Assembly (NCBI RefSeq): GCF_012849375.1
Contig: NZ_CP051684.1
Coordinates: forward strand, 1,178,001 to 1,242,000
Reading direction: 5' to 3'
Source: Duganella dendranthematis
GTDB lineage: Bacteria > Pseudomonadota > Gammaproteobacteria > Burkholderiales > Burkholderiaceae_D
DNA length: 64,000 nt
The notes under the pieces are model-generated. The model was not told the origin of the DNA, did not search any database, and saw only the letters and a program-made list of their open reading frames with translations. Positions within the stretch are counted from its first letter, which is position 1, and every line of letters begins with the position of its first letter. Shown piece after piece: positions 54,274 through 62,477 of this stretch. The translations under genes were made by a program, and so were the position numbers.

Positions 54274-54620
54274 GACCTGGCGTCCGTGAAGCGTAAAAGA
54301 AGGGAAACGGGCGGCGGCGCGCACTGCGCGGCACGGCGAAACGGCGGCCGGCAACCTGTTGCAGGCGCGGCGGCGTCACGGGATTGAGGTGGCGATGGCG
54401 CATTGTAGCCTGATTTGAATGTTTCGTCTTTTCATTTAAAGTTGATTTCAAGTATCAAGTCAGTCGCGCACAACACCTGTCGCCCTGGCACGGCAGCGGG
54501 TCAGGTCAAGCGCCGCCAAAACGGCGCTGGACAGGACCCGATTCTATGAGTAGACTCGCGCAATTGCAAGTAGAGCAACTAAGTTAATATTATTTAATCC
54601 ATACGCCCACGCGAACGACA
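54274..54620. other. 347-nt divergent regulatory gap with a long imperfect hairpin
   Basis: No gene seen. It separates tad minus-strand genes from the sensor kinase. AT-rich segments near 54410-54450 and 54570-54600 could hold promoters. An imperfect inverted repeat spans 54498-54515 and 54522-54539 (core AGCGCCG/CGGCGCT) without a T-tract. Confidence 0.6.
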
Positions 54621-56309
54621 TTGGACGACCTTACTCAGCAAGCAAGCGACATTGATAGCCTTCATGGCCGCAACGGCGATGTCGCCGGCGCCTCGATGGT
54701 GTTCATCATGCGTCTGCTGCTGGCGTTGTCCGCACTGCTGACGTTGACCATCGCTCCGGCCGACCTGGGCAATCCCGGCGCGCCGGGCCTGCTGCCATGG
54801 CTGGTGTTCAGCGCCTACCTGGTGCATAGCGTAACGCTGCTGGTGGCCGCGCGCCGCCACCGCACGCCGTTCTGGCACGGCAAAGTGGTGTACTGGCTCG
54901 ATCTCGGCTGGTATGGCCTGATGGTGTACTGCAGCGGCGGCACCAACAGCTTCTTCTTCCCGTTTTTCTTTTTCGTGATCCTGACCGCCTCGTTCCAGTG
55001 GGGCTTTGACGAAGGCGCCCGCATCACGCTGGCGGCGGCGCTGGTGCTGGCCCTGTCGACCTGGCTGGCGGACCAGAGCACTGACCAGGCCCACCTGCTG
55101 CTGCGCGCCACCTTCCTGCTGGCGCTGGGCTATATGATTTCCTACTGGGGCGGCATGGGCTTGTCGCAGCGTCGCCGTCTGAGCTTGCTGCGGCGGGTCA
55201 GCCAGCTATCCAATCCGCGCTTCGGCGTCGACCAGACCATCGCCTCGATGCTGCAGCAGACCGGGCGTTTTTACCACGCCAGCAACTGCCTGCTGCTGAT
55301 GCGCAGCGGCGCCGACGACCTGTGGCAGCTGCATTCGGCGACCGGGGACAAGGTCACACTGTCGCATTTATCCGACGCCGCCGCGGCGCCGCTGCTGGCG
55401 TTTGGTCCGCGCACCATGGTGCAATTCGCCCGCGCGCTGCATCCGCGCCTGGGCGGCACGGTCGAGGCGCGGGTGCGCGACGGCGGCGATCCGGCGTGGC
55501 GCAAGCTGCCGCCCGCCGAACTGGCCAATCTGGTCGACCTGCTCGATGCGGCCTCGTTCGTCAGCGTGCCGCTGCCGCTGCGCAAGGGCGAAGGCCGGCT
55601 GTACGTGGTATCGGCCGGCTACCGCCTGACGCGCGGCGACGCCGCCTTCCTGCGGCAACTGGCGGCGCAGTTCTTCCCGGTGATCGAAAACATCGTGCTG
55701 CTGGACCGGCTGGCCTCGGACGCGGCGTTCCGCGAGCGGCAAAAAATCGCCCGTGACTTGCATGACACCACGATCCAGCCCTACATCGGCCTGCGCCACG
55801 GCATCAGTGCGATTCGCCAGAGCATGCAATCAGAACACCCAAGTGTGCCGGAACTCGATAAACTACTGGACATGACGAGCCAGGTCATCACCGACATGCG
55901 GACGTTTGCCAAAACCGTGCGGGAAGGTGCAGCCCGGCAGGAACACGAATTGCTCGTGGCGCTGCGGCGCCAGGCCAGGCAGGTCCAGGAATTTTACGGC
56001 CTGGCGATCGCGGTCGATGCCGCCGACGGCCTGCGCGTCAGCGACCGGCTGGCGGCCGAGGTGTTCCAGATCGTCAATGAAGGCATGAGCAACATCCGTA
56101 AACACACCCGCGCGCGTAGCGGGCGCATCTACCTAAGCACCGTCGATGACCAGCTACGCATCCGCATTGAAAATGAAACACCGGAAGGTCCACCGGCCCC
56201 ATTCCTGCCAGGATCGATCGCCGAGCGCACTGCAGCGCTCGGTGGAACGATCACGATCGACCGCGCGGCGCCCGGCGCCACTGCGGTCAACATCACCATT
56301 CCGGTCTGA
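54621..56309 (+). CDS. NarX/NarL-type membrane sensor histidine kinase
   Basis: A 562-residue kinase (if TTG 54621 is the start; ATG 54696 is the alternative). The N-terminal half has six hydrophobic segments with no large periplasmic loop, then a GAF-like region and a HisKA_3 domain with H-box KIARDLHDTTIQPY. The HATPase end is short, with VNEGMSNIRKHTRA. Paired response regulator 12 nt downstream. Central position in the Tad cluster suggests control of Flp pili. Confidence 0.88.
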   Translation: MDDLTQQASDIDSLHGRNGDVAGASMVFIMRLLLALSALLTLTIAPADLGNPGAPGLLPWLVFSAYLVHSVTLLVAARRHRTPFWHGKVVYWLDLGWYGLMVYCSGGTNSFFFPFFFFVILTASFQWGFDEGARITLAAALVLALSTWLADQSTDQAHLLLRATFLLALGYMISYWGGMGLSQRRRLSLLRRVSQLSNPRFGVDQTIASMLQQTGRFYHASNCLLLMRSGADDLWQLHSATGDKVTLSHLSDAAAAPLLAFGPRTMVQFARALHPRLGGTVEARVRDGGDPAWRKLPPAELANLVDLLDAASFVSVPLPLRKGEGRLYVVSAGYRLTRGDAAFLRQLAAQFFPVIENIVLLDRLASDAAFRERQKIARDLHDTTIQPYIGLRHGISAIRQSMQSEHPSVPELDKLLDMTSQVITDMRTFAKTVREGAARQEHELLVALRRQARQVQEFYGLAIAVDAADGLRVSDRLAAEVFQIVNEGMSNIRKHTRARSGRIYLSTVDDQLRIRIENETPEGPPAPFLPGSIAERTAALGGTITIDRAAPGATAVNITIPV

Positions 56310-56321
56310 CCCAGACTAGAA

Positions 56322-56987
56322 ATGACCACTACCACTGCTACTCCGATCCGCATCATGCTGGTCGACGACCACAAGACCATGTTGTGGGGGCTGGAAAAAC
56401 TGATCGAAGGCGCCGGCGCCGCGCTGCGGCTGGTGGGCACCGCCCACAACAACGACAGCGCCTTGCGCGAAGCCAGCCGCCTGCGGCCGGACCTGATCGT
56501 GCTCGACCTCGACCTCGAAGGCCGCAGCTCGCTGGAAGTGCTGCCGCAACTGCTGCAGGACAGCGGCGCGCGCGTGCTGATCCTCAGCGGCAACCGCGAC
56601 CAGTCGCTGCTGGCGCAAGCCGTCAAGCTCGGCGCGCGCGGCGTGCTCAGCAAGGAAGCGCCGGCCGACCAGGTGATCAAGGCCATCGAACGGGTGCATG
56701 CCGGCGAAATGCACCTGGACGCCAGCCTGATGGGCGCGCTGCTGGCCCAGCCGGCGCCGGTCAAGGCCGATCCGGAAGCTGCGCGCATCGCCACGCTGAC
56801 GCCGAAGGAACGCAAGATCGTCGCCATCGTGGTCGAGAGCAATGGCGCCGCCAACAAGGAGCTGGCGGCCAAGCTATTCATCGCCGAACCGACGCTGCGC
56901 AACAACCTGACCTCGATCTATCAGAAACTGGGCGTCGCCAACCGCCTGGAACTGTACGTCTACGCCACCCGCCACGGCCTGCAATGA
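56322..56987 (+). CDS. NarL-family response regulator, partner of the kinase at 54621
   Basis: A 221-residue regulator. Receiver acceptor D62 in DLIVLDLDLEGRSS; LuxR-type helix-turn-helix with LTPKERKIVAIVVESNGAAN and AEPTLRNNLTSIYQKLGVAN. Follows the kinase by 12 nt. Two GTGACA/TGTCAC palindromes downstream, before the flp genes, are plausible targets. Confidence 0.92.
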   Translation: MTTTTATPIRIMLVDDHKTMLWGLEKLIEGAGAALRLVGTAHNNDSALREASRLRPDLIVLDLDLEGRSSLEVLPQLLQDSGARVLILSGNRDQSLLAQAVKLGARGVLSKEAPADQVIKAIERVHAGEMHLDASLMGALLAQPAPVKADPEAARIATLTPKERKIVAIVVESNGAANKELAAKLFIAEPTLRNNLTSIYQKLGVANRLELYVYATRHGLQ

Positions 56988-56994
56988 CGGCCGG

Positions 56995-57030
56995 CGGCGG
57001 CAGGCGTGACAAATGTCACGCCTGCCGCCG
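56995..57030. promoter_or_regulatory. Perfect 17-bp palindrome with GTGACA-N2-TGTCAC core
   Basis: Arms of 17 bases separated by AA, eight bases after the response-regulator stop. No T-tract follows. Its core matches a second site 40 bases on, suggesting an operator as well as a stable hairpin. Confidence 0.6.
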
Positions 57031-57061
57031 TGCAAATCGTGACCATCCTCCTGCCCACAAA

Positions 57062-57082
57062 GTGACATCTGTCGGATGTCAC
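57062..57082. promoter_or_regulatory. Second GTGACA/TGTCAC inverted repeat upstream of flp
   Basis: GTGACATC-TGTCG-GATGTCAC, also containing GTGACA-TC-TGTC. It lies 93 nt upstream of the first pilin ATG. Confidence 0.55.
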
Positions 57083-57174
57083 GCCGCCGGGGCTTCCGTA
57101 GAATTCATTACATCAGCAGCGGTGTTGTACCGGCTGAACCGGCAACGGACCGAAAGGCTAACAGGAGCATCAGC

Positions 57175-57318
57175 ATGCAGCGTTCAATCAGTAAGGCACA
57201 CCGCGTCGGCCGCTTTATCCGCCACACGCACGGCGCCACCCTGATGGAATACGCACTGATGACAGCTCTCGGATCGGTGATCGTCATCATCGCGCTGCTC
57301 GCATTTTTTAGGACCTAA
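57175..57318 (+). CDS. Flp-family type IVb pilin-like protein (short)
   Basis: A 47-residue Flp-like protein. The prepilin cleavage motif is HTHG/ATLMEYALM with Glu at +5 of the mature part, then a hydrophobic helix GSVIVIIALLAFF and almost no tail. ATG 57175 has AGGAG. It lies 75 nt before the standard Flp pilin. Confidence 0.75.
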   Translation: MQRSISKAHRVGRFIRHTHGATLMEYALMTALGSVIVIIALLAFFRT

Positions 57319-57393
57319 AACCTGAACCCCGTTTTAGTTGAATTGACGATGTACACAAACTTAATTTAACCCACAGATATCAAGGAAACTATC

Positions 57394-57567
57394 ATGAACG
57401 CCATCAAAAACTTCATCCAGGACGAATCCGGTGTCACCGCCATGGAATACGCACTGATCGCTGGCGCCATCGCCGCCATCGTGGGCGTGGTCTTCACCAA
57501 CATCGGTACCCAAGTCAAAACCAAACTGAACGCTGTTCTGGTCGCACTGGGCGGCACCGCTGTCTAA
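57394..57567 (+). CDS. flp: Flp-family type IVb pilin (major subunit candidate)
   Basis: A 57-residue pilin. Leader MNAIKNFIQDESG is cut before VTAMEYALIAGAIAAIVG, with Glu5 and Tyr6 of the mature pilin as in Flp proteins; the tail is NIGTQVKTKLNAVLVALG. AAGGA precedes ATG 57394. A very strong intrinsic terminator follows, as expected for a highly expressed subunit gene. Confidence 0.95.
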   Translation: MNAIKNFIQDESGVTAMEYALIAGAIAAIVGVVFTNIGTQVKTKLNAVLVALGGTAV

Positions 57568-57586
57568 GCCTCGCTTGCTTCAAGAA

Positions 57587-57619
57587 AGCGGACCTGCACC
57601 TGCAGGTCCGCTTTTTTTT
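57587..57619 (+). terminator. Intrinsic terminator after flp
   Basis: AGCGGACCTGCA-CC-TGCAGGTCCGCT, 12-bp stem, followed by seven or more T bases. Confidence 0.95.
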
Positions 57620-57676
57620 GCCCGCAAGCGATGTCTGCTGCGGTAACATTGTTCATCCTCTATCCCGCCCCGCGCC

Positions 57677-58249
57677 ATGACCCGACTGCCTCTGATTTTG
57701 CTGTGCTGCCTGCTTGCGCTGGCCGTGTGGAACGATGTGCGCACGCGCCGCATTCCGAATCTGCTGGTGTTCGGCGGCGCCCTGCTGGGCGTGGCACTGA
57801 ACAGCGCCTACCCGGCCGGCGACAGCCTGTTCACCACGCCGTTCGGCGGCCTCGGCTTCCTGATGTCGCTGGCCGGTCTCGGCGCCGGCCTCGGCCTGCT
57901 GCTGCCCATGTATATGCTGCGCACGCTCGGCGCCGGCGACGTCAAGATGATGGCCATGGTGGGCGCCTTCGTCGGCCCGCACGGGGTGCTGGTGTGCACC
58001 GCGCTGACGTTGCTGGCGGGCGGCGTGCTGGCGCTGGCGGTGGCGGCCGCCACTGGCCGCCTGCGTCACTTGCTGCGCAATACCTACCAGATGGGCGTGC
58101 ATGCCATGTTCCGCAACCTGAGCGGCGAACGCCTGCAGTTCGACGCGCCGGCCGAAGCCAGCGGCCGCCTGCCGTATGCGGTGGCGATCGCCGCCGGCAC
58201 GCTGCCGTGGCTGGTGGCGGGCGCGCTGACCGGCAACGCGCTGGTCTGA
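57677..58249 (+). CDS. cpaA: Prepilin peptidase CpaA/TadV
   Basis: A 190-residue membrane aspartyl peptidase that removes Flp leader peptides. Catalytic Asp residues lie in WNDVRTRRIPN and in LGAGDVKMMA (GxGD motif). Hydrophobic throughout. Stands after the flp terminator and before the ATPase gene. Confidence 0.93.
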   Translation: MTRLPLILLCCLLALAVWNDVRTRRIPNLLVFGGALLGVALNSAYPAGDSLFTTPFGGLGFLMSLAGLGAGLGLLLPMYMLRTLGAGDVKMMAMVGAFVGPHGVLVCTALTLLAGGVLALAVAAATGRLRHLLRNTYQMGVHAMFRNLSGERLQFDAPAEASGRLPYAVAIAAGTLPWLVAGALTGNALV

Positions 58250-58347
58250 ACAGTCTTTTTTTTACAACAAGGTGCAGGCGCTAGCCCTTGCTGGCGATAT
58301 AATTTTCAAATCAACAAAATTGTTGACCGCTAACTATCAAGGACCTC

Positions 58348-59757
58348 ATGCAAGCTGAGCACGGCTTAGTCGCCACTGCTGCAGAATCCAGCGCTCCCGC
58401 CGACGCCCGCGCGCCGCGCAGCGTCGAAGAAACCGGTTTGTCGTTCTTGTTCCTCACCGAGCTGGTGCTCAAGGTACTATTCCAGCGCGGCCAGGTGCGG
58501 CTGCCCGAACTGGCGGTCCATATCAAACTCAGCATCAGCGTCATCACGCCGCTGGTGACTTTCCTGCGCGATGAAAAGCTGTGCGAAGTCACGCGCAGCG
58601 GCCACAGCGGCACTGACGCCGACCTCACCTATCACCTGACCGATGCCGGCGCGCTGCGCGCCACCGCCTGCCTCAACCGCAACGCCTACGCCGGCCCGGC
58701 GCCGGTGACGCTGGCCGCCTACGTGGCGCAGGTCGCCACCCAGAGCGTGCGCCACCTGCATGTGACGCGCGCCGATGTCGCCGGCGCCTTCAGCGACGTG
58801 GTCGCCAGCCAGGGCGTGCTGGACCAGATGGGCGCGGCCATGAATTCCGGCCGCGCGATGTTCATCTACGGCCAGGCCGGCAGCGGCAAGACCTTCCTGG
58901 CCGAGCGCCTGTGCGGCCTGCTGCACGGCGCGATTGCCGTGCCCTACGCGATCATGATCGACGCCGAGGTGGTGCCGTTCTACGATCCGGTGCAGCACCA
59001 GCCGGTGGCGGCGGCAGCCAGCGCGCCGGGCGACACCATCTCCATTGAGTTCGGCGACCGCAACCGCACGCTGGATGCGCGCTGGGTACGCGGCCTGCAG
59101 CGGCCGACCGCGCTGACCGGCGGCGAACTGACCATGGAGATGCTGGACCTGCGCTTCGACGCCAACACCCGCCTGTACCAGGCGCCGCCGCACCTGAAAG
59201 CCAACAACGGCATCTTCATCATCGACGACCTGGGACGGCAGCGCTGCTCGCCGCTGGAACTGATGAACCGCTGGATCGTGCCGATGGACCGTGGCGTCGA
59301 CTATCTTTCTTTGCACACGGGACTGGTTTTTCAGGTGCCGTTCGATGTCGTCGTGGTATTCTCCTCGAACTTTCTTCCTGAACGATTGTCCGACGGCGCC
59401 TTCTTGCGCCGACTGGGTTACAAGATTGAAGTCCCGCCCCAAACCCAGGCGGAATATGAGCTGCTGTTTCGCCAGGCCTGCACCGCGCACGGCATGGCGT
59501 TCGACGCCGACGCCTTCGCGTATCTGCTCAACGAACACCATGCCAAGGACCAGACGCCGTTGCTGGCCTGTTATCCGCGCGACCTGATCCGCCAAGTGCG
59601 CGATCTGGCGCGCTATGAAAACACGCAGCCGAAAATCGACCGGCGCTCGCTCGACTGGGCCTGGCAAAATTATTTCGCTGGCGCCGGCGCGCGACGTGTC
59701 GCGGCCGAACAGCAAAAAAAGGAGCGCGAACGACGCGACTCCCCGATTTTGGGATAA
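58348..59757 (+). CDS. AAA+ ATPase with winged-helix-like N-terminus, Tad-associated
   Basis: A 469-residue ATPase. Residues about 30-110 look like a winged-helix region (RLPELAVHIKLSISVITPLV). The Walker A is GQAGSGKT near residue 176, Walker B is IFIIDDLGRQR, and FSSNFLPERLSDGAFLRRLG carries the sensor/Arg-finger region. It is not the CpaF or TadZ ATPase of the machine. It lies between cpaA and cpaB, 15 nt before cpaB, so it is part of the locus; role unknown. Confidence 0.85.
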   Translation: MQAEHGLVATAAESSAPADARAPRSVEETGLSFLFLTELVLKVLFQRGQVRLPELAVHIKLSISVITPLVTFLRDEKLCEVTRSGHSGTDADLTYHLTDAGALRATACLNRNAYAGPAPVTLAAYVAQVATQSVRHLHVTRADVAGAFSDVVASQGVLDQMGAAMNSGRAMFIYGQAGSGKTFLAERLCGLLHGAIAVPYAIMIDAEVVPFYDPVQHQPVAAAASAPGDTISIEFGDRNRTLDARWVRGLQRPTALTGGELTMEMLDLRFDANTRLYQAPPHLKANNGIFIIDDLGRQRCSPLELMNRWIVPMDRGVDYLSLHTGLVFQVPFDVVVVFSSNFLPERLSDGAFLRRLGYKIEVPPQTQAEYELLFRQACTAHGMAFDADAFAYLLNEHHAKDQTPLLACYPRDLIRQVRDLARYENTQPKIDRRSLDWAWQNYFAGAGARRVAAEQQKKERERRDSPILG

Positions 59758-59772
59758 CCGAGAAAGTACAGC

Positions 59773-60630
59773 ATGAGAAATACGCGGGCCTTGACAATGA
59801 TTGCAGTGGCGCTGGTGATGGCACTGGGCGCCGTGGTGCTGGCGGCGCAATGGATCGCCGGCCAGTCGGCCACCAACAGCAACAAGGTGGCGGTGGCGCT
59901 GCTCGACATCAGCATGGGCGCGCGCGTCACGCCCGAGCTGGTGCACATGGTCGACTGGCCGACCAACTCGATGCCGCCCGGCGCGCTGGTCGACCTCAAG
60001 TCGACCGACGGCCGCATCACCCGCACCAATATCCAGCGCGGCGAACCGATCACCGAAGGCAAGCTGGCGCCGGCCGGCACCACCGGCGGCCTGTCGGCCG
60101 TGGTGGCGGCCGGCAAGCGCGCGATGACGGTGCGCGTCAACGACGTGGTCGGCGTGGCCGGCTTTGCGCTGCCCGGCAATTTCGTCGACATCCTGGTCAA
60201 CACCCAGAGCGACTACCGCGGCGACAATGCGCCGCGCGACCAGGCGATTTCCAAAATTGTGCTGGAACGTATCCTGGTGCTGGCGATCGCGCAGGAGTCC
60301 AACCGCGACGACACCAAGCCAAAAGTGGTGAACGCGGTGACGCTGGAACTGACGCCCGAGCAGGTCGAGAAGCTGGACCTGGCGCGCAGCGTCGGCACCC
60401 TGTCGCTGGTGCTGCGCAACCAGGTCGACCCGCAAGTGGCCAACACCGAGGGCGCGACCAAGAGTTCGCTGCTGGATGACGGCAAGCCGCAGCGGCCGGC
60501 CGTGAGCGCGCCGCCATCGGCGCCGCCGCCACCGCCGGCGGCGGTGCACGCGCCCGTGGCCAAGCCGGCGCCGCGCGGCGAGACCATCGAAGTCATCAAG
60601 GGCCTGGACCGTAGTTCACAACAATTTTAA
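59773..60630 (+). CDS. cpaB: Flp pilus assembly protein CpaB/RcpC
   Basis: A 285-residue periplasmic-facing protein with one N-terminal membrane segment (MIAVALVMALGAVVLAAQWI), a SAF domain (VAVALLDISMGARVTPELV) and VGVAGFALPGNFVDILVNTQ. The C-terminal tail is Pro/Ala-rich. Followed 21 nt later by the secretin. Confidence 0.92.
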   Translation: MRNTRALTMIAVALVMALGAVVLAAQWIAGQSATNSNKVAVALLDISMGARVTPELVHMVDWPTNSMPPGALVDLKSTDGRITRTNIQRGEPITEGKLAPAGTTGGLSAVVAAGKRAMTVRVNDVVGVAGFALPGNFVDILVNTQSDYRGDNAPRDQAISKIVLERILVLAIAQESNRDDTKPKVVNAVTLELTPEQVEKLDLARSVGTLSLVLRNQVDPQVANTEGATKSSLLDDGKPQRPAVSAPPSAPPPPPAAVHAPVAKPAPRGETIEVIKGLDRSSQQF

Positions 60631-60651
60631 AGCTAACCAGGAGACTGATTG

Positions 60652-62160
60652 ATGTCCGTTCCTTACCCGGCCACGCCGCTGCAAGTCGCCCTGCTGGCCG
60701 CGCTGCTGGCCATCGCCCCGGCCCAGGCCGCCGCAGTCAAGACCGCCCCGGCCAGCGCACCGGGCCAGACCACCAGCGTGGAACTGGCGGCGCAGATGAC
60801 GCTCTCGGAAGGCAAGTCGACGCTGATGCACCTGCCGTTCCCGGCCGCCCGGCTGGCGGTCGGCGACGCCCACATTGCCGACGTCATCCTGATCAATCCG
60901 AGCGAGGTGTACATGCTGGGCAAAGCCAGCGGCACCACCAATCTAATCGTCTGGAACAAGGCCAACCAGGCCACCATCATCGACATCGTGGTCGGCCTCG
61001 ACACCAGCCTGCTGCGCCAGCAGTTCGACCAGCTGTTCCCGACTGAAAAAGACATCCGCATGACGGTCTCGGGCGGCTCGTTGATCCTGTCGGGCACGGT
61101 GGCCGACTCGGTGCGGGCGGCGCAGATCGTCGCCGTCGCCAGCGCTCACCTGCAGCGCAGCAGCCGCAGCAGCGGCAATGCTGGCGGTGCCGCACCAGCG
61201 GCCGCCGCCAATGCCAGCGCTGGCGCCGGTGCGCCGGCCGCCGCCGCCCCCGCCGCCGATCCCGCCGCCAGCCAGGGTTCAGGCCAGAACAGCGGACGCG
61301 TCATCAATATGCTGGCCATCGCCGCGCCGCAACAGGTGATGCTGGAAGTGCGCATCGCCGAAATTTCCAAGACCCTGGTCGACCAGCTGGGCGCCAGCGT
61401 CGGCCTGACCGGCACCGCCGGCAACTGGACCTATACGCTGCTGTCGAATCTGCTCAGCGGCAATCCGAACAAACTCGACGCCTTCAACCGCGCCAACGGC
61501 AAGTTCGCCACGCTGGACGCCCAAAAGAACGACGGCCTGATCAAGATCCTGGCCGAGCCGACGGTGATGGCGATCAGCGGCCAGGAGGCCAGCTTCCTGG
61601 CCGGCGGCAAAATCTTCATTCCGGTGGCGCAGGACAGCACCAGCGGCTCCGGCCGCGTGACGCTGGAAGAAAAAGAATACGGCGTGGCGGTCAAGTTCAC
61701 GCCGACCGTGCTGGAAGGCGGCCGCATCAATCTGCGCGTGTCGCCCGAGGTGTCCGAACTGAACCGCGAAGGCATCGGCATCTCGGCCACCGGCGCCACC
61801 GCCACCGCCGTGCTGCCGTCGTTTACCACGCGCCGCGCCAGCACCACGGTGCAGCTGTACGACGGCCAGAGTTTCGCTATCGGCGGCCTGATCAAGAACA
61901 ATGTGACCACCAGCATCAAGGCCTTCCCCGGCCTGGGTGAAATTCCGATCCTCGGCGCGCTGTTCCGCAGCAGCGACTTCCAGAGCGACCGCACCGAACT
62001 GGTGTTCATCGTCACGCCGCACCTGGCGCAACCGCTGCCACCCGACCACAAGCTGCCGACCGACGACTACACGCCGCCCAACCGCGCCGATTTCTTCTTG
62101 CGCGGCAAAATGGAAGGCACGCCGCCGCCGGCCCCCGCCGCCCCACAGGACCGCCCATGA
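60652..62160 (+). CDS. cpaC: Flp pilus outer-membrane secretin CpaC/RcpA
   Basis: A 502-residue secretin with signal peptide, a pilus-secretin N-domain (NPSEVYMLGKASGTTNLIVW), a BON-type region, and the secretin core with FAIGGLIKNNVTTSIKAFPG and LGEIPILGALFRSSDFQSDR. An Ala/Gly-rich loop interrupts it around residues 175-215. ATG 60652 has AGGAG. The stop overlaps the next gene by four bases. Confidence 0.95.
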   Translation: MSVPYPATPLQVALLAALLAIAPAQAAAVKTAPASAPGQTTSVELAAQMTLSEGKSTLMHLPFPAARLAVGDAHIADVILINPSEVYMLGKASGTTNLIVWNKANQATIIDIVVGLDTSLLRQQFDQLFPTEKDIRMTVSGGSLILSGTVADSVRAAQIVAVASAHLQRSSRSSGNAGGAAPAAAANASAGAGAPAAAAPAADPAASQGSGQNSGRVINMLAIAAPQQVMLEVRIAEISKTLVDQLGASVGLTGTAGNWTYTLLSNLLSGNPNKLDAFNRANGKFATLDAQKNDGLIKILAEPTVMAISGQEASFLAGGKIFIPVAQDSTSGSGRVTLEEKEYGVAVKFTPTVLEGGRINLRVSPEVSELNREGIGISATGATATAVLPSFTTRRASTTVQLYDGQSFAIGGLIKNNVTTSIKAFPGLGEIPILGALFRSSDFQSDRTELVFIVTPHLAQPLPPDHKLPTDDYTPPNRADFFLRGKMEGTPPPAPAAPQDRP

Positions 62161-62438
62161 AAACTTTTCTCTTTCCGACCGCCCGACTGCTGGCCGTGAT
62201 GGCGATGGCGGCCAGTCTCGGCGCCTGTGCGCTGACGCCGCGGGTCGACCGCAATTTCGGCAGCAGCGTGCGCCTGGCGCTGGCGCAGCAAACGCTCAAT
62301 CCGCAGGCGCGCGACAACCGCGCCCCGGTCAACGGCCTCGACGCCCAGGCAGCCAAGAGCGCCTACGACAATTACCAGCGTTCGTATGCCAGCCCGGAAC
62401 AGCAGCAAAACAGTTTCAGCATCGGCGCCACCAGGTAG
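62157..62438 (+). CDS. Small Tad-locus lipoprotein
   Basis: A 93-residue lipoprotein with lipobox SLGACAL; mature part Gln/Asn-rich (YASPEQQQNSFSIG). It overlaps the secretin stop by four bases (ATGA) and sits where CpaD or a pilotin is often encoded. It may be a pilotin for the secretin, by position only. Confidence 0.78.
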   Translation: MKTFLFPTARLLAVMAMAASLGACALTPRVDRNFGSSVRLALAQQTLNPQARDNRAPVNGLDAQAAKSAYDNYQRSYASPEQQQNSFSIGATR

Positions 62439-62477
62439 CCGCCGCATCCGCCCACTCACGAGCATGCAGGAACCAAA

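Noticed and set aside
57343..57370. Promoter with TTGACG as -35 before flp
   Set aside because: No good -10 at proper spacing; the evidence is too weak to list as a feature.
58477..60549. 690-codon minus-strand open frame across the Tad ATPase and cpaB
   Set aside because: Spans two convincing plus-strand genes and is extremely Arg/Gly/His-rich, as expected of a GC shadow.
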